Origin: Lineus longissimus
Taxonomy: Eukaryota > Nemertea > Pilidiophora > Heteronemertea > Lineidae
Direction: 5' to 3'
Length of the DNA: 64,000 bases
Assembly: GCF_910592395.1 (NCBI RefSeq)
Contig: NC_088314.1
Location: 18,744,070-18,808,069 of the forward strand
In this document: positions 45,601 to 57,200 of the stretch, one piece after another
How positions within the stretch are numbered: the stretch's first letter is position 1
Layout: every line of letters begins with the position of its first letter
Position numbers and translations under genes: made by a program
Notes under the pieces: generated by a model
Seen by the model: the letters and a program-made list of their open reading frames with translations, nothing else
Told to the model about the DNA's origin: nothing
The model's database searches: none

Positions 45601-47268
45601 CCACTTGGAGTTCTCTCAAGTTCTCCTAGGATATAGTTTGTTACCAGGGGATTTCTTTTTATTGCTTACCTTAACTTTTGCATGCATTGTTACAGTCTGC
45701 GCAATAGTTTCTCGTATAGAGTTTGGCAGTGGCAGACAACGGACAGCACCAAGTAAGAAACTCGGATCGTGATCCATCAAGTTCAACAAATTATCTATGA
45801 ATTTCTCCGTCCCCGATAAGAGGCGCCGTAAATCGTAATTCCTCCTTGTTTTGAATATCCTAGAGAGTTGACTATATGTTAAGACACTAATTATCTGATT
45901 ATATACATAAGTTAGTCGCAGCATAATCTGGGTTGTCGATTCTGTTGTTTTCGAGACGCAAACCAGGATTATGTGTTCGCGAACTAGAAAGACGAATTGA
46001 TGGTCACCTGCGATGATACATCGCATATTGTCTTTGCTATCCTGAATAAACGAAACTAGGGCCTGCATCACTCCCATAATGGTCACAAGTTTGTCTTCCT
46101 TGCCATATCTGAAATGAAAGTTTGCACTTTTTAATTTAACTGCGATAGTTCTTGAAGTGAGCCCATTGACTCCTCCATGCTAAACTGCGAGGAATTCCCT
46201 GGTGTCCTGTCCGATTTCCATTGACCATTAATCACAAATTGTTCTTACTGAGACAAAATGAAATCACAACCAGATGGCCAGGAAAAGATCTCTTTAAAAT
46301 GACATTTCTCATGATACCTATTACATTACAAGTTCGGCCCTACTCACCTGGAATATATGGGCTTCCCTGCATCGCTAAATATAAATATGTGCATATCTTT
46401 ATTCTTCCATTCCGCACTCTGCACATTTTCGCCGGGCTCCTCCTCTTCTTCCTCAGGAATTTCACTAACACTGCTTCGGTCGTTATCAATGGCGTCCTGG
46501 ACACCAGTGTTCTCACTTGCACTTGATTGTGATATTGAGTCCTCACTCTTGTCATCCTATTGAGAAGAAAATACAAATGTTGTCATGAGTTAATGTCATT
46601 CTGAAAAGCAGTCAATTGAGCATGCCAAGCCCTCAGATCAGATCAAATCCTTGCCACTCCTATACAAACCTCATGCTCAACCTGAACCTAGAAGCCACGG
46701 GGGTCACTACCACACCCAGTCAGCGAGGGACCAGGTTGCAGGCTGCAACGCAAATAACAAGACCAAGGACTCACTGTACACAGGATAAATGTGTTGTGTT
46801 TACAGTCGGAAATCTTTAATGGTCAAATACGCCAGATATGTCACTCCCTCATCTTCTTCCTGTGTAGTGTGTATTTCAGTCACCAACATATTTTGTACAT
46901 ATTCTGACCACAAATCGATTCATTCTAACATTTTTTTATGCACGCAAACGACCACTGATTGAACCTACAGAGTCATTTTTGATAGCATCGGCCTTGGTTG
47001 GCGTTTCCTCAGGTTCTGCAGAGCCAGCGGGGACATTTTCCAAACTTTCGTCAACAGACACTTCTCTTGCGATGCGACTGATCGTCCCACTCGGATGCCT
47101 CTTTATACCCTCAGAATCAAATGTTTCATAGCTTAAATCCTCGAAGGAATCTGTAGCAAGAATAAGAGCAGCGTCTCCACCACCAGGTTCGCATCCTTTC
47201 TTTGTTTCTTCGCCAGAATCTGTCAATTTATCACCAGAAATTGTCGATTCGTCAGCCTTGTCGGCCAT
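42649..47268 (-). CDS. MON1A: MON1, vacuolar fusion protein (Rab7 GEF subunit)
   Basis: MON1 with CCZ1 is the exchange factor that loads Rab7 on maturing endosomes. Exons in transcript order: 46969-47268, 46348-46556, 45670-46108, 44736-44911, 43920-44040, 43337-43618, 42649-42789. The phases close exactly to 1668 nt (555 residues, in the usual range). Residues 1 to about 150 are acidic and low-complexity. The first longin fold starts at [19 protein letters not shown] and continues through [12 protein letters not shown] and [11 protein letters not shown]. Later blocks are [48 protein letters not shown] and [10 protein letters not shown] near the C-terminus. Animals other than vertebrates usually have one MON1 gene, so the A/B label is nominal. 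Introns 4 and 5 hold a LINE-derived array, a MITE and a partial copy of exon 5. Confidence 0.95.
43656..43810. mobile_element. Dispersed MITE family G, truncated, in MON1 intron 5
   Basis: Left end and middle are present. The right end is replaced by the partial copy of MON1 exon 5. Confidence 0.75.
43813..43864 (-). pseudogene. Partial copy of MON1 exon 5 inside intron 5
   Basis: About 52 bp nearly identical to 43975-44026 of exon 5 (encoding [17 protein letters not shown]). It lies 162 bp away, which is 54 codons, so an intron-retaining transcript would stay in frame into it. It abuts the truncated end of a MITE at 43656-43810. No splice borders flank it. Confidence 0.85.
44184..44700 (+). 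mobile_element. LINE reverse-transcriptase C-terminal tail, tandemly amplified
   Basis: The plus strand reads [20 protein letters not shown], then DTERLATW. This is the zinc-knuckle-like tail typical of Jockey/RTE-type LINE ORF2 proteins. The block from the CPLW region onward recurs with a period of about 160 bp (near 44242, 44401 and 44561). It lies in MON1 intron 4, opposite to the gene, and is non-functional. Confidence 0.7.
45069..45317 (+). mobile_element. TTAA-type MITE family T2
   Basis: Shares the AAGGGGTAYGCC start, the CAGCTGTACATG-like middle and the AT-rich right part with the other T2 copies. Lies in MON1 intron 3. Confidence 0.65.
45318..45595 (+). mobile_element. TTAA-flanked MITE family T1, internally deleted
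   Basis: Same ends as 9500-9868 with about 90 bp missing inside. Located in MON1 intron 3 and abutting a family T2 element. Confidence 0.82.
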
Positions 47269-48009
47269 GTTGAATAATATGTTGTGGTTGTCGTTTCTGT
47301 CGTTGCCGGTTGGGACAATTGTCTTCGGCGAAGGCGTGGTCCTGCGGTCCGCTTACTTGTATGATATAAGTTCTTCAGAGAGGTTGGTTGGCCTGGGAAT
47401 CATCTAAATACACACACAGACTTCGAAAATTGTTTGTGAAAACTTTTGAGTGCATCATTTGATTCCATCTTGCTTAGACAGGGCCTGGTAGAAACGCGAT
47501 GTCTGGATGTAAATAACATTATACGCAAACAACTAACTTTTTTTCCAGGTAGGTACTGGACATGACAACCTCCCAGTGTGTATTCGATGTATCTGCACAG
47601 GAACTGGTATCGCAAACTTGTGCCGGGCCAGCAAGACACTCCTTTAAGTTATTGGAAATTTCCCAGCATCGGAAATAAATGTAGCACAGACGAAACGTTG
47701 TAAAATATAAACATTTTTTATTTGGCAGATAATACAAAGAGGAAACACTGTTACAATGACAAACTTTATGGAATTCATGCAAGCTGAGGATAAGAAGATT
47801 ATGAAATGTAAAGATTTCAAATAGCATTCAGATAACGGGACATAATCCCATTTTGGAAAATGCAAAAGGTCTATAATTTCTATGATATCATATGACAGCT
47901 GATGAAGGGTTAACCCATGGATAACTAAATGAATTGTTTACAACAACACTTTTGTCAGAATTCAAGGTTACATCTTGAACTATTCCCGATTTCGAAAATT
48001 AGTCATCAC

Positions 48010-48165
48010 AATTTTTACCATGGTAAAGATCCACAAATCACCATGGTAATTTCCTTTTACCATGGTAAATTCATTAAACTTGCTATTAATTATTTCTTTA
48101 TGGCAAAGAGAATTTACCATGGTAAAATTGGTTTACAAAGCAAGCTTCTACCATGGTGAAATTCG
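48010..48165. repeat. Cluster of ACCATGGT palindromes
   Basis: TTTACCATGGTAAA or close variants occur about five times in 155 bp, irregularly spaced, in the region between MON1 and CACNA2D. Confidence 0.8.
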
Positions 48166-51100
48166 ACCATGTCTCTTCCTTTAAATATAACTGTATAATT
48201 GTACTTGTAATTGTACTTAGCGTTAAGTCTTAACAGCAGATGACATCATTCATCCCAATACAATTCGAGTCAGAATGTAATCATTTATAAAGGAAAGATC
48301 ACAAAGCATGAAATTTATGAAAAATCTGAGTCTTGAGAGATCACAGAAAAAACCCGCCACCAATATTAGATACTAGAAAATCTAAAGATATCGGAATTCT
48401 AATAACGATCTATACAGCGTGTCACAGAATTTAGTTTTACGTTTTATACAACTGACAAATTATGTCGCCAAGTGTGTACACGTTTTCCCAGTATCAACAA
48501 GTGTTAGTGAGACAAAATGATGCAGAGCGTACAAAATATGGGGTCGCCTCCAAAATTTACTGTCAACAAGATGACGTCTGAATCAAATCCCTTAAGTATG
48601 CAAAGAAAACTTGACATGCCTTTTATAAAGCTCTAATGAGCATTTTCTAAAAACTTTTTTCTGATGACTCTGATGGATTTCTGAGGCAGTCAGCATCAAT
48701 TGTGTTAAATGAGGACAACACGATATCATCCCGAGACGTTCAGCTGGAAATAAACTTTTAACAGAAGTGACAACCCTTCCTTTGCCTAACAATTTTAAGC
48801 GCAGATATCCAACTCCATTTGATTCCAATAAATTGATAATATCCTATACAAACATTGAGTTGTGCACGCTAGTGGAACAGAAACGTCTCAATTACAGTAG
48901 ACCTGTACTGTCCAGAAATAACATACCAAGTTGTGCGTCTACTTACAATCTAAAATCACAGCGAATTTCCAAAACGCAGCTCTGCAAAAGCCTTTTCTGG
49001 CACGTTATATCGAGTTTAATAGATTCAATAGGTTACTTCCGGACAGAACTGTAATACCCGTAGCTATCTTTTGATTTTCCTCTGTCAGTATAAAATGACT
49101 CCATACCAATTTCTACCCATTTGGGCCAGTGCTGTTTCATTATTTAGTCACAAGCATAAAGGAATAAACTTAAAGATCTCAATAAAAATTGTGTAATGTG
49201 ACGAAAGTCAAAACCATTTATTCGAGATTAAACTAACAAAGATCTAATGGCAATTTAGTGACCAACTGCTTTGTATCTTCTGAAAAAAGTTAAATTACAT
49301 AGTTTTCAGTTACCTTTACATCCATTCCTTTTTGTCATTATTAAATGGTTAAGTCTCTATATACAACTTAGTTGCTATATTTTCTCCTATATTACAAAAT
49401 AGATACTAAATGATGAAAACACTTTGTACAAAGAGGGCGCTCAAATAAGTGCCGCCGAGAGCTTACGACAACTTCCTGAATACTGCCCATCACACACCGG
49501 TCATATGGCCAGAGAAATAAAATCTGGTTCGGTCTACAGAGTGTGTCAGAAAAAATGCAAGACAATTCCAATTTCTTTCTGTTGTTTCAATCAAAAACCC
49601 AAAAAAAATCAGAGCTGACAGATTTCCAGAGATTGCTCAATACTATGGTTGGTGACTTACTACACGATATGGTGTGATGGGTAACATACTATATTAAGTC
49701 ACTTGATAAGTTCAACAAAATCAGCAAAAATCTGAACATATTTGATTTATTATTAACCAGTGAAACTCTTGGTGATGAGTACCTTAGAAACTCAGAAAAC
49801 GAAACGCAGATTCATTTTTGATTGAACTGGACAGAATTGTGTGAAAGATGGTTACTGACAAATTCTCATAGTCATTGAAATGAATGAGCGCGCTTATCGA
49901 CTATATTATATGATAAAGTTGAGCAATACAATACAGAAAATAACAAACTGACAAAATATTTGAATAACGTACATTATGTTGAACATAAATGGGCACCGCA
50001 CATTAATCAAAGTTTTGTTCAGGTCGGTTTTTAGGGAGACAATAAGCCTTGTTCGGTAGGCCTGTTCAGGCACATTGAAGTTGTCTTGACGCTCTGACCA
50101 AGTCTGGGCGTGGAAAAAAACTGCCCCCGAAATAAAATTGACCAATCCAATCATTGGAAAGCCTTCAAAAAGCTCTTTCAGATGATGCCCTTTAGGGGAA
50201 CCATACATTTTCTGAACTAATCTGTTTTTGGGTTTTTGTACAAGTTTTCATTTGACCTCATTTTCATATCATACGATACCAATATCATAACTCATCATAA
50301 AATTTTAATTCATCTTATTTACAAAACAAGCTGGAAATAAATATGATCATATTTCAAGACAGCCATTCAAATGTAACGCAGAAAGAAAAGCAAAAACATC
50401 AACGTGTTCAAAATCTAAGGCACGAACTTTAGAAAATTTAAACAAAGAATCAGCAGACCGTTTTTGCCACAACTAATAAGAATCGAATATTAAAGGATTC
50501 GCAGATAACGTCGGCCTCGCAATAGGATATAAAAACAGGCGACAATTCAATGGAGATAGATCGTTGCTCCGATTTCTGATTCTTGTCGCAGGCACCTGTG
50601 ATGACCATCGCAAATGAGCAGTTTTTGTCTCATGCGATAAAGATCACAGGCCACAGCTACAAAAATCACTCGTTTCTGGGCATTTACGCAAAATGTGATC
50701 ACTGGATAATTCTGAAAGCCATGTGACGAAGTCACTGCAATACCTCTGTACCATAGACTATATAGACGATTTAACTCAAATCAGACAATCCAAATTCAAC
50801 AGATTTTATGACCAGCATGTTTTCAGAAACTAGAAGCCTGTCTACCAGGGTAGCTACACTGATGGCTCCCTCACGGGCATATAGTGAAGCTCTCAGACTG
50901 GAGGCCCAACACAAAACTGTAGATAACAAGAAACCTGATGACTGAAGAAAATAACCGACGAAAATATTAACCTCGACGTTTCAAATGATGATATAGGCCT
51001 GCACTATCTTTTCTAATGTCAGAAGTTCTGAGTTTGACCACTAGGTGTAGTGGTGGCTAACTTTAGTCTCACACGTGACTTTGCCTGTAGCCCCCGTCAT

Positions 51101-52664
51101 AGATCAATACTTCGTCCCCAGCGTAGCGGATCCAGAAGTGAGGGGTGGGCGTTTGTGGTTACTAAGTGTGAGGGGGTATAGGGGTGTCTGTGCTTTAAAG
51201 CAGTACCTAGTCTCTATTAAAGCAGTCAACAGACAACCATGCCGTCCCGAGCTTCGCGCGATATGTACCATTCTGGGAAAACTCAATGAGGAAGGTATGC
51301 TCATTAGCATAATCTGTTATTCGCCCCTGCTCGAGGTAATCTTGCGCAGTGTTGCTTCTGCCCGCATACATCGTGCTGGCAAACGTCTCGTACAAAGAAA
51401 GTCTGGCATGCGACTAATAATAAAGAACTTCTGGCTGCGCGAGACTACTCTGATAAAAATGACCACTGCAGAGACTGTGACGTAGGCATATCTTTTTTAC
51501 AATTAAAAATGCTCTCAAAAGACGATAAGGAATGATTATTTATTAACATTTCCTGAACTATATACCTTCTAATTATCACTTGACATAAATAGGTCGGCGT
51601 AAGGTCGCGTGCTTTTCTTTCCTCGTGACAATATACAGCAAAATAGTTACAACCCCACAATCGCGCTGTTGGTGTTGGTCCATGATAAGGTCACGGTGAC
51701 CCGTTTCGCCAGCTCCGCTATTTTGCCGCTACGCGGCGCGTTGGGTCCTTGCGTCGAGGCTATACCCCTAATCCCAATTCATGTTGGTAGATTGTAAATA
51801 TTGGGCCAATAGAAAATCTTCGTTGAGTGATTTCAACAAATCGGCCATCCCAGATCACGTAGCCAAAGACGATTATAACATTGATTTGGATAACAGCAAG
51901 ATCCATGAGATTAGTAACGGATGCGGTTTTGATTCAATAAACATGAAATGAGACGAGGGGGCCACACGACGTAGTCATGCGTGTAGTCACGCACGGGATC
52001 AAAGTTTGGCCGCCACGACACCTATTGTTGTCAGTGTGAACCAAAGTGAACTTTAGACAGGTCTTCAAACATAGATATTTCAATATTTACATTGCAATTA
52101 AACTACCAAGACTACTTTTAACACCCTGCATAACAGTACAGGGTAAAAAATATAACATAAAATATAACATTAAATTAAAACAAATCAGCTAAAAGTATGA
52201 AAACACCATCGACATGAAGTCAAGATTGTCGCTAGCAAGATTTAAAATTATGAAATTCGAATCTGGTGACACGAACATTAATGGCAAAGTCTTTTTATAA
52301 CATTCAAACAAAACAAATTAATGTGGCCATCTTGTGATTCTAGAGCTGGGAATGCACAGGAGTAAGTGCCAATGAGATCAAATCGTTGAGGTCTTTAAAA
52401 TCCAATATTTCTGCACAGAAATTTGGTCAGTTTTGATTTATCTCGTTGGTGTCTCATAGGTAAACTGTAGAACGATTTTAAATGATATCTATTGACAACT
52501 TTAACATGTTTTATAGCCTCTGCGATATAATCTCACAGATCTTTACCCCTCTGTATGATCCGAGTATGAATAGCAGTTGGACAAATAAAAGGGCTGTTGA
52601 AATCCTAGCATCAGACAAAATGGTTAGTAGCAGTTTCTAAAACAGTAGGCCTAAGCATATCCAG

Positions 52665-52790
52665 TCAGCAAGAGAGGTTCTGTTTCGGGGTCAAATTGAA
52701 CGAACATAATCAATTCGGACCAAAATCAGTGTCCATATAGGGAGGATGTTTTGCTTCCAAAGGTGTCCGCAAAGACAGGTTCAACTGCCC
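52665..52790. mobile_element. Dispersed MITE family G, degraded
   Basis: Weak match to the family (GGTCAAATTGAACG, CAATTCGGACCAAAA, GGTTCAACTG). Confidence 0.5.
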
Positions 52791-53311
52791 TGCCACCAAC
52801 CATTCGCTAGGATTCTCAAATACCCGCATTTTTTAGATGAAAATCACAGTATGACTATATATATTATATATAAGACTTGGCGCATATGAAAAATGCGAAC
52901 GAGGCACATGGGCTATACATATTTTATACACACCCATGACAGAAACGCGCATACGCACAAACATTCGTTAAATACACACAAAGTTATTTTAGTAATTTAT
53001 AAATTTATAGAAGATTCAACTTTCATTCATGATGATAGACTATTTATATATTTTGAGGAATAATATGAATGAAGCTGTTTTCAGTCAATGACAATGACGT
53101 ATCACACAGGCCCTGTTCCCCATGGTTACGAAAACAACACTGCAAAAACTCAAGTTTTTACCAGTTGTAAGCAAGCATTTCATCACAATAAATCCATCCC
53201 TGAAATTTGTGCCAAGTCGACAAATTTCTTAAATTAGATGACTGGTATTTACAGATCCAGAAAAACACCTTCATAGTATTCAAACGGGAGACAGGGTCTG
53301 TGCAACTTATA

Positions 53312-53566
53312 CAGGGTATTGTAAAATACTTTTTGCAATTTTGCTCTCAACTTTTTATGCAAATGTTTCGAGAAACTAAAAGTTGGTTTTTGGAAGTTGT
53401 TTATCGTAATTTCCATTGAAAACGACGAAGAGTAAGTACATGTACAAAGCTGCTAACAAAACACTCCTGTAAGCTGCAACAGCAAATGTCACATGCTAAA
53501 ACTGAATCATAACACCAATAATTAAAATTATCTTGATAAGTGGCAAGAGTATTTTGAAACACCCTG
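53312..53566. mobile_element. Mariner-type MITE
   Basis: Ends CAGGGTATTGTAAAATACT and AGTATTTTGAAACACCCTG are inverted copies flanked by TA; 255 bp. Confidence 0.78.
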
Positions 53567-54141
53567 TATATAACGATGACAGTATTTTTTGAGGGCAACT
53601 AACTTACAACCAGATTCAAGCACCCTGCATAGTAGTAAAGTTCACAGAACCATCGTAGAAAGTTCACCGAACTGAAAACGTAAGAAAACCCCTGGGTCGA
53701 AAAACCAGGATGTTCTTTAAGTGAAACAGCACATTTGCAACAGTAGGTACGGTCCGACATTGCTTTCCTTGATATTGCAACATGATTCTCCTCAAAAATA
53801 TGGGTAAGCTGGGTTTTCCTCCAAAGCTGAGAAGCTGGATTCTAACGGAAAAGTACATTTTCCTCATAGAGTGGGAAAGTCAGATACTCCTCACAGTATG
53901 AAATATTATCTTTTTCTCATAGAGTGGGAAATCTGGTTTCTCCAAAACAATGCGGAAAATTAGAATTTTCCTCCAAGTGTGGAAAGACTGGATACGCCAA
54001 ACAATCGTGAGGTGAAAATGTTCACAGTGTTAGTAATTTTGGGTGCTCTCCTCACAGATTGAAAAGTTAAAATCAGTTTGGTGTATCTTTAGCAAAACAG
54101 AGTTTCGAGGCCGAATCAAACTAACTTTGAAATAACAGACT

Positions 54142-54147
54142 TTTATT
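54142..54147 (-). terminator. CACNA2D polyadenylation signal
   Basis: AATAAA on the minus strand, 85 nt downstream of the stop codon at 54232. Cleavage would follow near 54120. Confidence 0.55.
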
Positions 54148-54231
54148 TTGCTGTTACATCGGGACGATATCCAACATCCAGGCCTGTACCTTAATACCCT
54201 ACTGCTGGGGACATGCTGCTATTCTTGCTGA

Positions 54232-57200
54232 TCAGTGCGAAGCCGTCAAGCCCAAAATAATAAGAAACACTAGGAGACTGATGGATGGTAGGATGGTGTG
54301 GCCACTTCCACAGTGGTTTTTGTAATCCTCCTGTAAAAGAAATGAGGAGAAGGGTTAAAGGTGGAGGAGCAAGAGATTATGACAGGCCAAAGTTACATAT
54401 GTTGTTTTTTAAAGAGGGGCTGACTAGATGTATCTGGGCATGGTACCCTAGAACCTCGGGCAAGTCCATGGCAACAACCCTGGGAAGGTTACACCATGTG
54501 ACCTTAGGCAAGTCACCTGCAGCGACCTAGAGCATATAAAGGTCATATGTAATGACCTTAGTAAGGCCATCTGCAGCGACCTTGGGCATGCCAAGGTCAT
54601 ATGCAGTGACCTTGGTCAAGTCAACTGCAGGAACCTTTGGGATATGAACGTCGTATGCAGTGACCTTGGTAAGGCCACCTGCAACAATCTTGGGCATGTC
54701 AAGGTCATATGCATTGACCTCGGATCTTGGGCATGTCAAGGTCACATGCAATGACCTCAGTGAAGTAACTTACCTGAGGATTAGATGAATGGCACTCCTT
54801 GGGCGTTTTTCTGTGGACGGACATTTGGAGCTTTTGGCACAGAATGGTTTGGTTACTGAGTGACAAGAGTCAAGGAACTTTCAAGCATAACACGATACTT
54901 GCAATACTGACTTCTTCTCCTTCTGATCTAGTTTGTTCTGTGTTACTACGGTTGAGCACCAATTAAGTTTAGTGACGCTGACATGTTGAATGTGTGAATG
55001 GTATCCTAAGTGCTACATAGTCAATGACTTCAGATTGCATGCAACAAAAAAGGTGGCAAGATATGTTTTGGTTCTAAAAGGATATTTTGAACTTCTTCGG
55101 GTGTCAAACTAACAGTGAGAGATTCACAATCGGTGCAGATACCACCATCGGCAACTAGGAAGATCATATTTGTCTTAGTGACGCGCTGGGCCATCCATGT
55201 CCTATAACATTCGGAACGTAAAAATAGACAAAAGTCTGTTAGAAATGCAAACCACTTTAAAACGATCAAATCTCAATACGGTTTCGTTGATTCGGATTAG
55301 CTGATTCGCATTCAATTCGGTTTAAGAACCGTGTTGGTTAAAGCGGATTGAGATCGGTATGAACCGAATTGAGTGTGACGCCCCAATACGTATCAACGTT
55401 TTAATTCGAATTCAATTCGTGTTAAAACCCCAGTGTGACCACGGCACAAGATGTCATATATAAGTTATGTATACTGGGTGTTCTCAGAAAAATGCTGGAT
55501 GTAGTTTATCATTTAAGGGATATCTTTTTAGCACAAGAATCACAGAAATAAGAATTTTCTTTTTTCCAAAACACCCAGTACATTTCAACAGATCTGAAAT
55601 AAGGATCTGACTACCTTTTTCTCTTTTCAATAAAACAATCTTTCATAACATAGTTAGAAAGTCGACTCATAATTACAAATCACAGATGATTTCTTCGAAT
55701 TATGCAGAAAATCCAAAAAGTTGGACTGGTACCATCTGAAAAGATACTCACAAACTTTTCAAACAGGACCAGCTACTAGGTGAGTTCAATTTGATTTTTT
55801 TCCAAACAAACTTTAAAATATTACGAACTTTTGCATAACAATCCTAGTTTACCGCAAGGGGGCGTAGCAAATCCTTATTTCACCACAATCAATATAAGAG
55901 TTGTCTCTATAGCTTCATAAATTTGTATCAAATCAAATGCAATTGTTTACCATTAATCTTAGTTAGAATGATATTTTGCAAAGAAAAATTTATAATTTTT
56001 TTTCACAGTAATACTACAAGTAGGACTCAGTTTTCAAATCACCTTCAAAGTCTTAAAGGCTCAGCCCAAGGATATGTAACAGCACTGGCCAGAAGTGACA
56101 TCCCTTGCTTCAAGGAGACTGCCTCCTCAGTGTGCTCTGTACACATGGTTGTGCTGCGCCCTTGTTCACAAGCAGTCTACCAGAGACATTTCTAGAATGT
56201 AGTCTACGCACAAGGGATGTCATTTCTGACCAGCAAAAGCAAAACTATCTGTAAATTCATCAGCCATTAAAACAGCATTTTTCAAATTTATCGTTACAGT
56301 TTTTCTCTTTCTGGCAGCACCAATAATCGTTATCGAAAACATGACAGACCAAAACTCACTGAATAATCCAAAATACTGATGAACACTTCTTTAATAGAAA
56401 TCATGACCCTTTGATTACTAGGATGTACCGAAATTTGCAAGGGAATTTGATTGATTCCTTTATAGGATGTACCGAAATTTGCATGGGAATTTGATTGATT
56501 CCTTTATAGGATGTACAAAAATTTGCATGGGAATTTGATTGATTTCTTTATAGGATGTACTAAAATTTGCAAGGGAATTTGATTGATTCCTTTATAGGAT
56601 GTACCGAAATTTGCAAGGAAATTTGATTGATTCCTTTATAGGATGTACCGAAATTTGCATGGGAATTTGATTGATTTCTTTATAGGATGTACTAAAACTT
56701 GCAAGGGAATTTGATTGATTCCTTTATAGGATGTACCAAAACTTGCAAGGGAATTTGATTGATTCCTTTATAGGATGTACTAAAATTTGCAAGGGATTTT
56801 GATTGATTCCTTTAGGATGTACCGAAATCTACACAAACTTTTATTTGAACCATCTACAGGATGTACCGAAATCTGCACATATATTTGTTTAATTCATTTA
56901 TAGGACCCACCAATGGCTGACTTAAAATCCAATTTTCGATGCAAATGTCTGAAATTCCACATTTAGTGTATTTGTGAACAGTGTTAAGTGTACTCCTTTT
57001 TCTCCAACAAATAGTGTTAAAATCTGACAATTGGTGTTTTAGTGTACTCCTCTTCTCCAACAAATAGTGTTAAAATCTGACAATTGGTGTTTTAGTGTAC
57101 TCCTCTTCTCCAACAAATACATGTAGTGTTAAAATCTGACAATTGGTGTTTTAGTGACAAAAAAGTGTTGTTCCTGTTCTCACCCTGCATCAACAATTAG

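Larger units (their letters stand above)
47269..54231. other. 7-kb region between MON1 and CACNA2D without a recognised gene
   Basis: The MON1 promoter and 5' UTR should lie just right of 47268. The rest is AT-rich, with the ACCATGGT cluster, a GC-richer island at 51080-51730 and a mariner MITE. No coding exon found; short open frames show no family signature. Confidence 0.7.

Noticed and set aside
50547-50735. Minus-strand frame VACDLYRMRQKL as a possible CACNA2D C-terminal exon.
   Set aside because: The phase does not fit any upstream donor, and the exons at 54774 and 54232 already complete the protein.
51075-51485. 136-codon plus-strand open frame.
   Set aside because: No recognisable domain; it lies in a GC-richer stretch with repeat similarity. 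It could be chance.
55030-55086. Reading the alpha2-delta exon through to a TGA at 55030 as the last exon.
   Set aside because: The extra residues match nothing in the family, whereas AT-AC splicing gives two further exons with conserved cysteines and a GPI-like tail.
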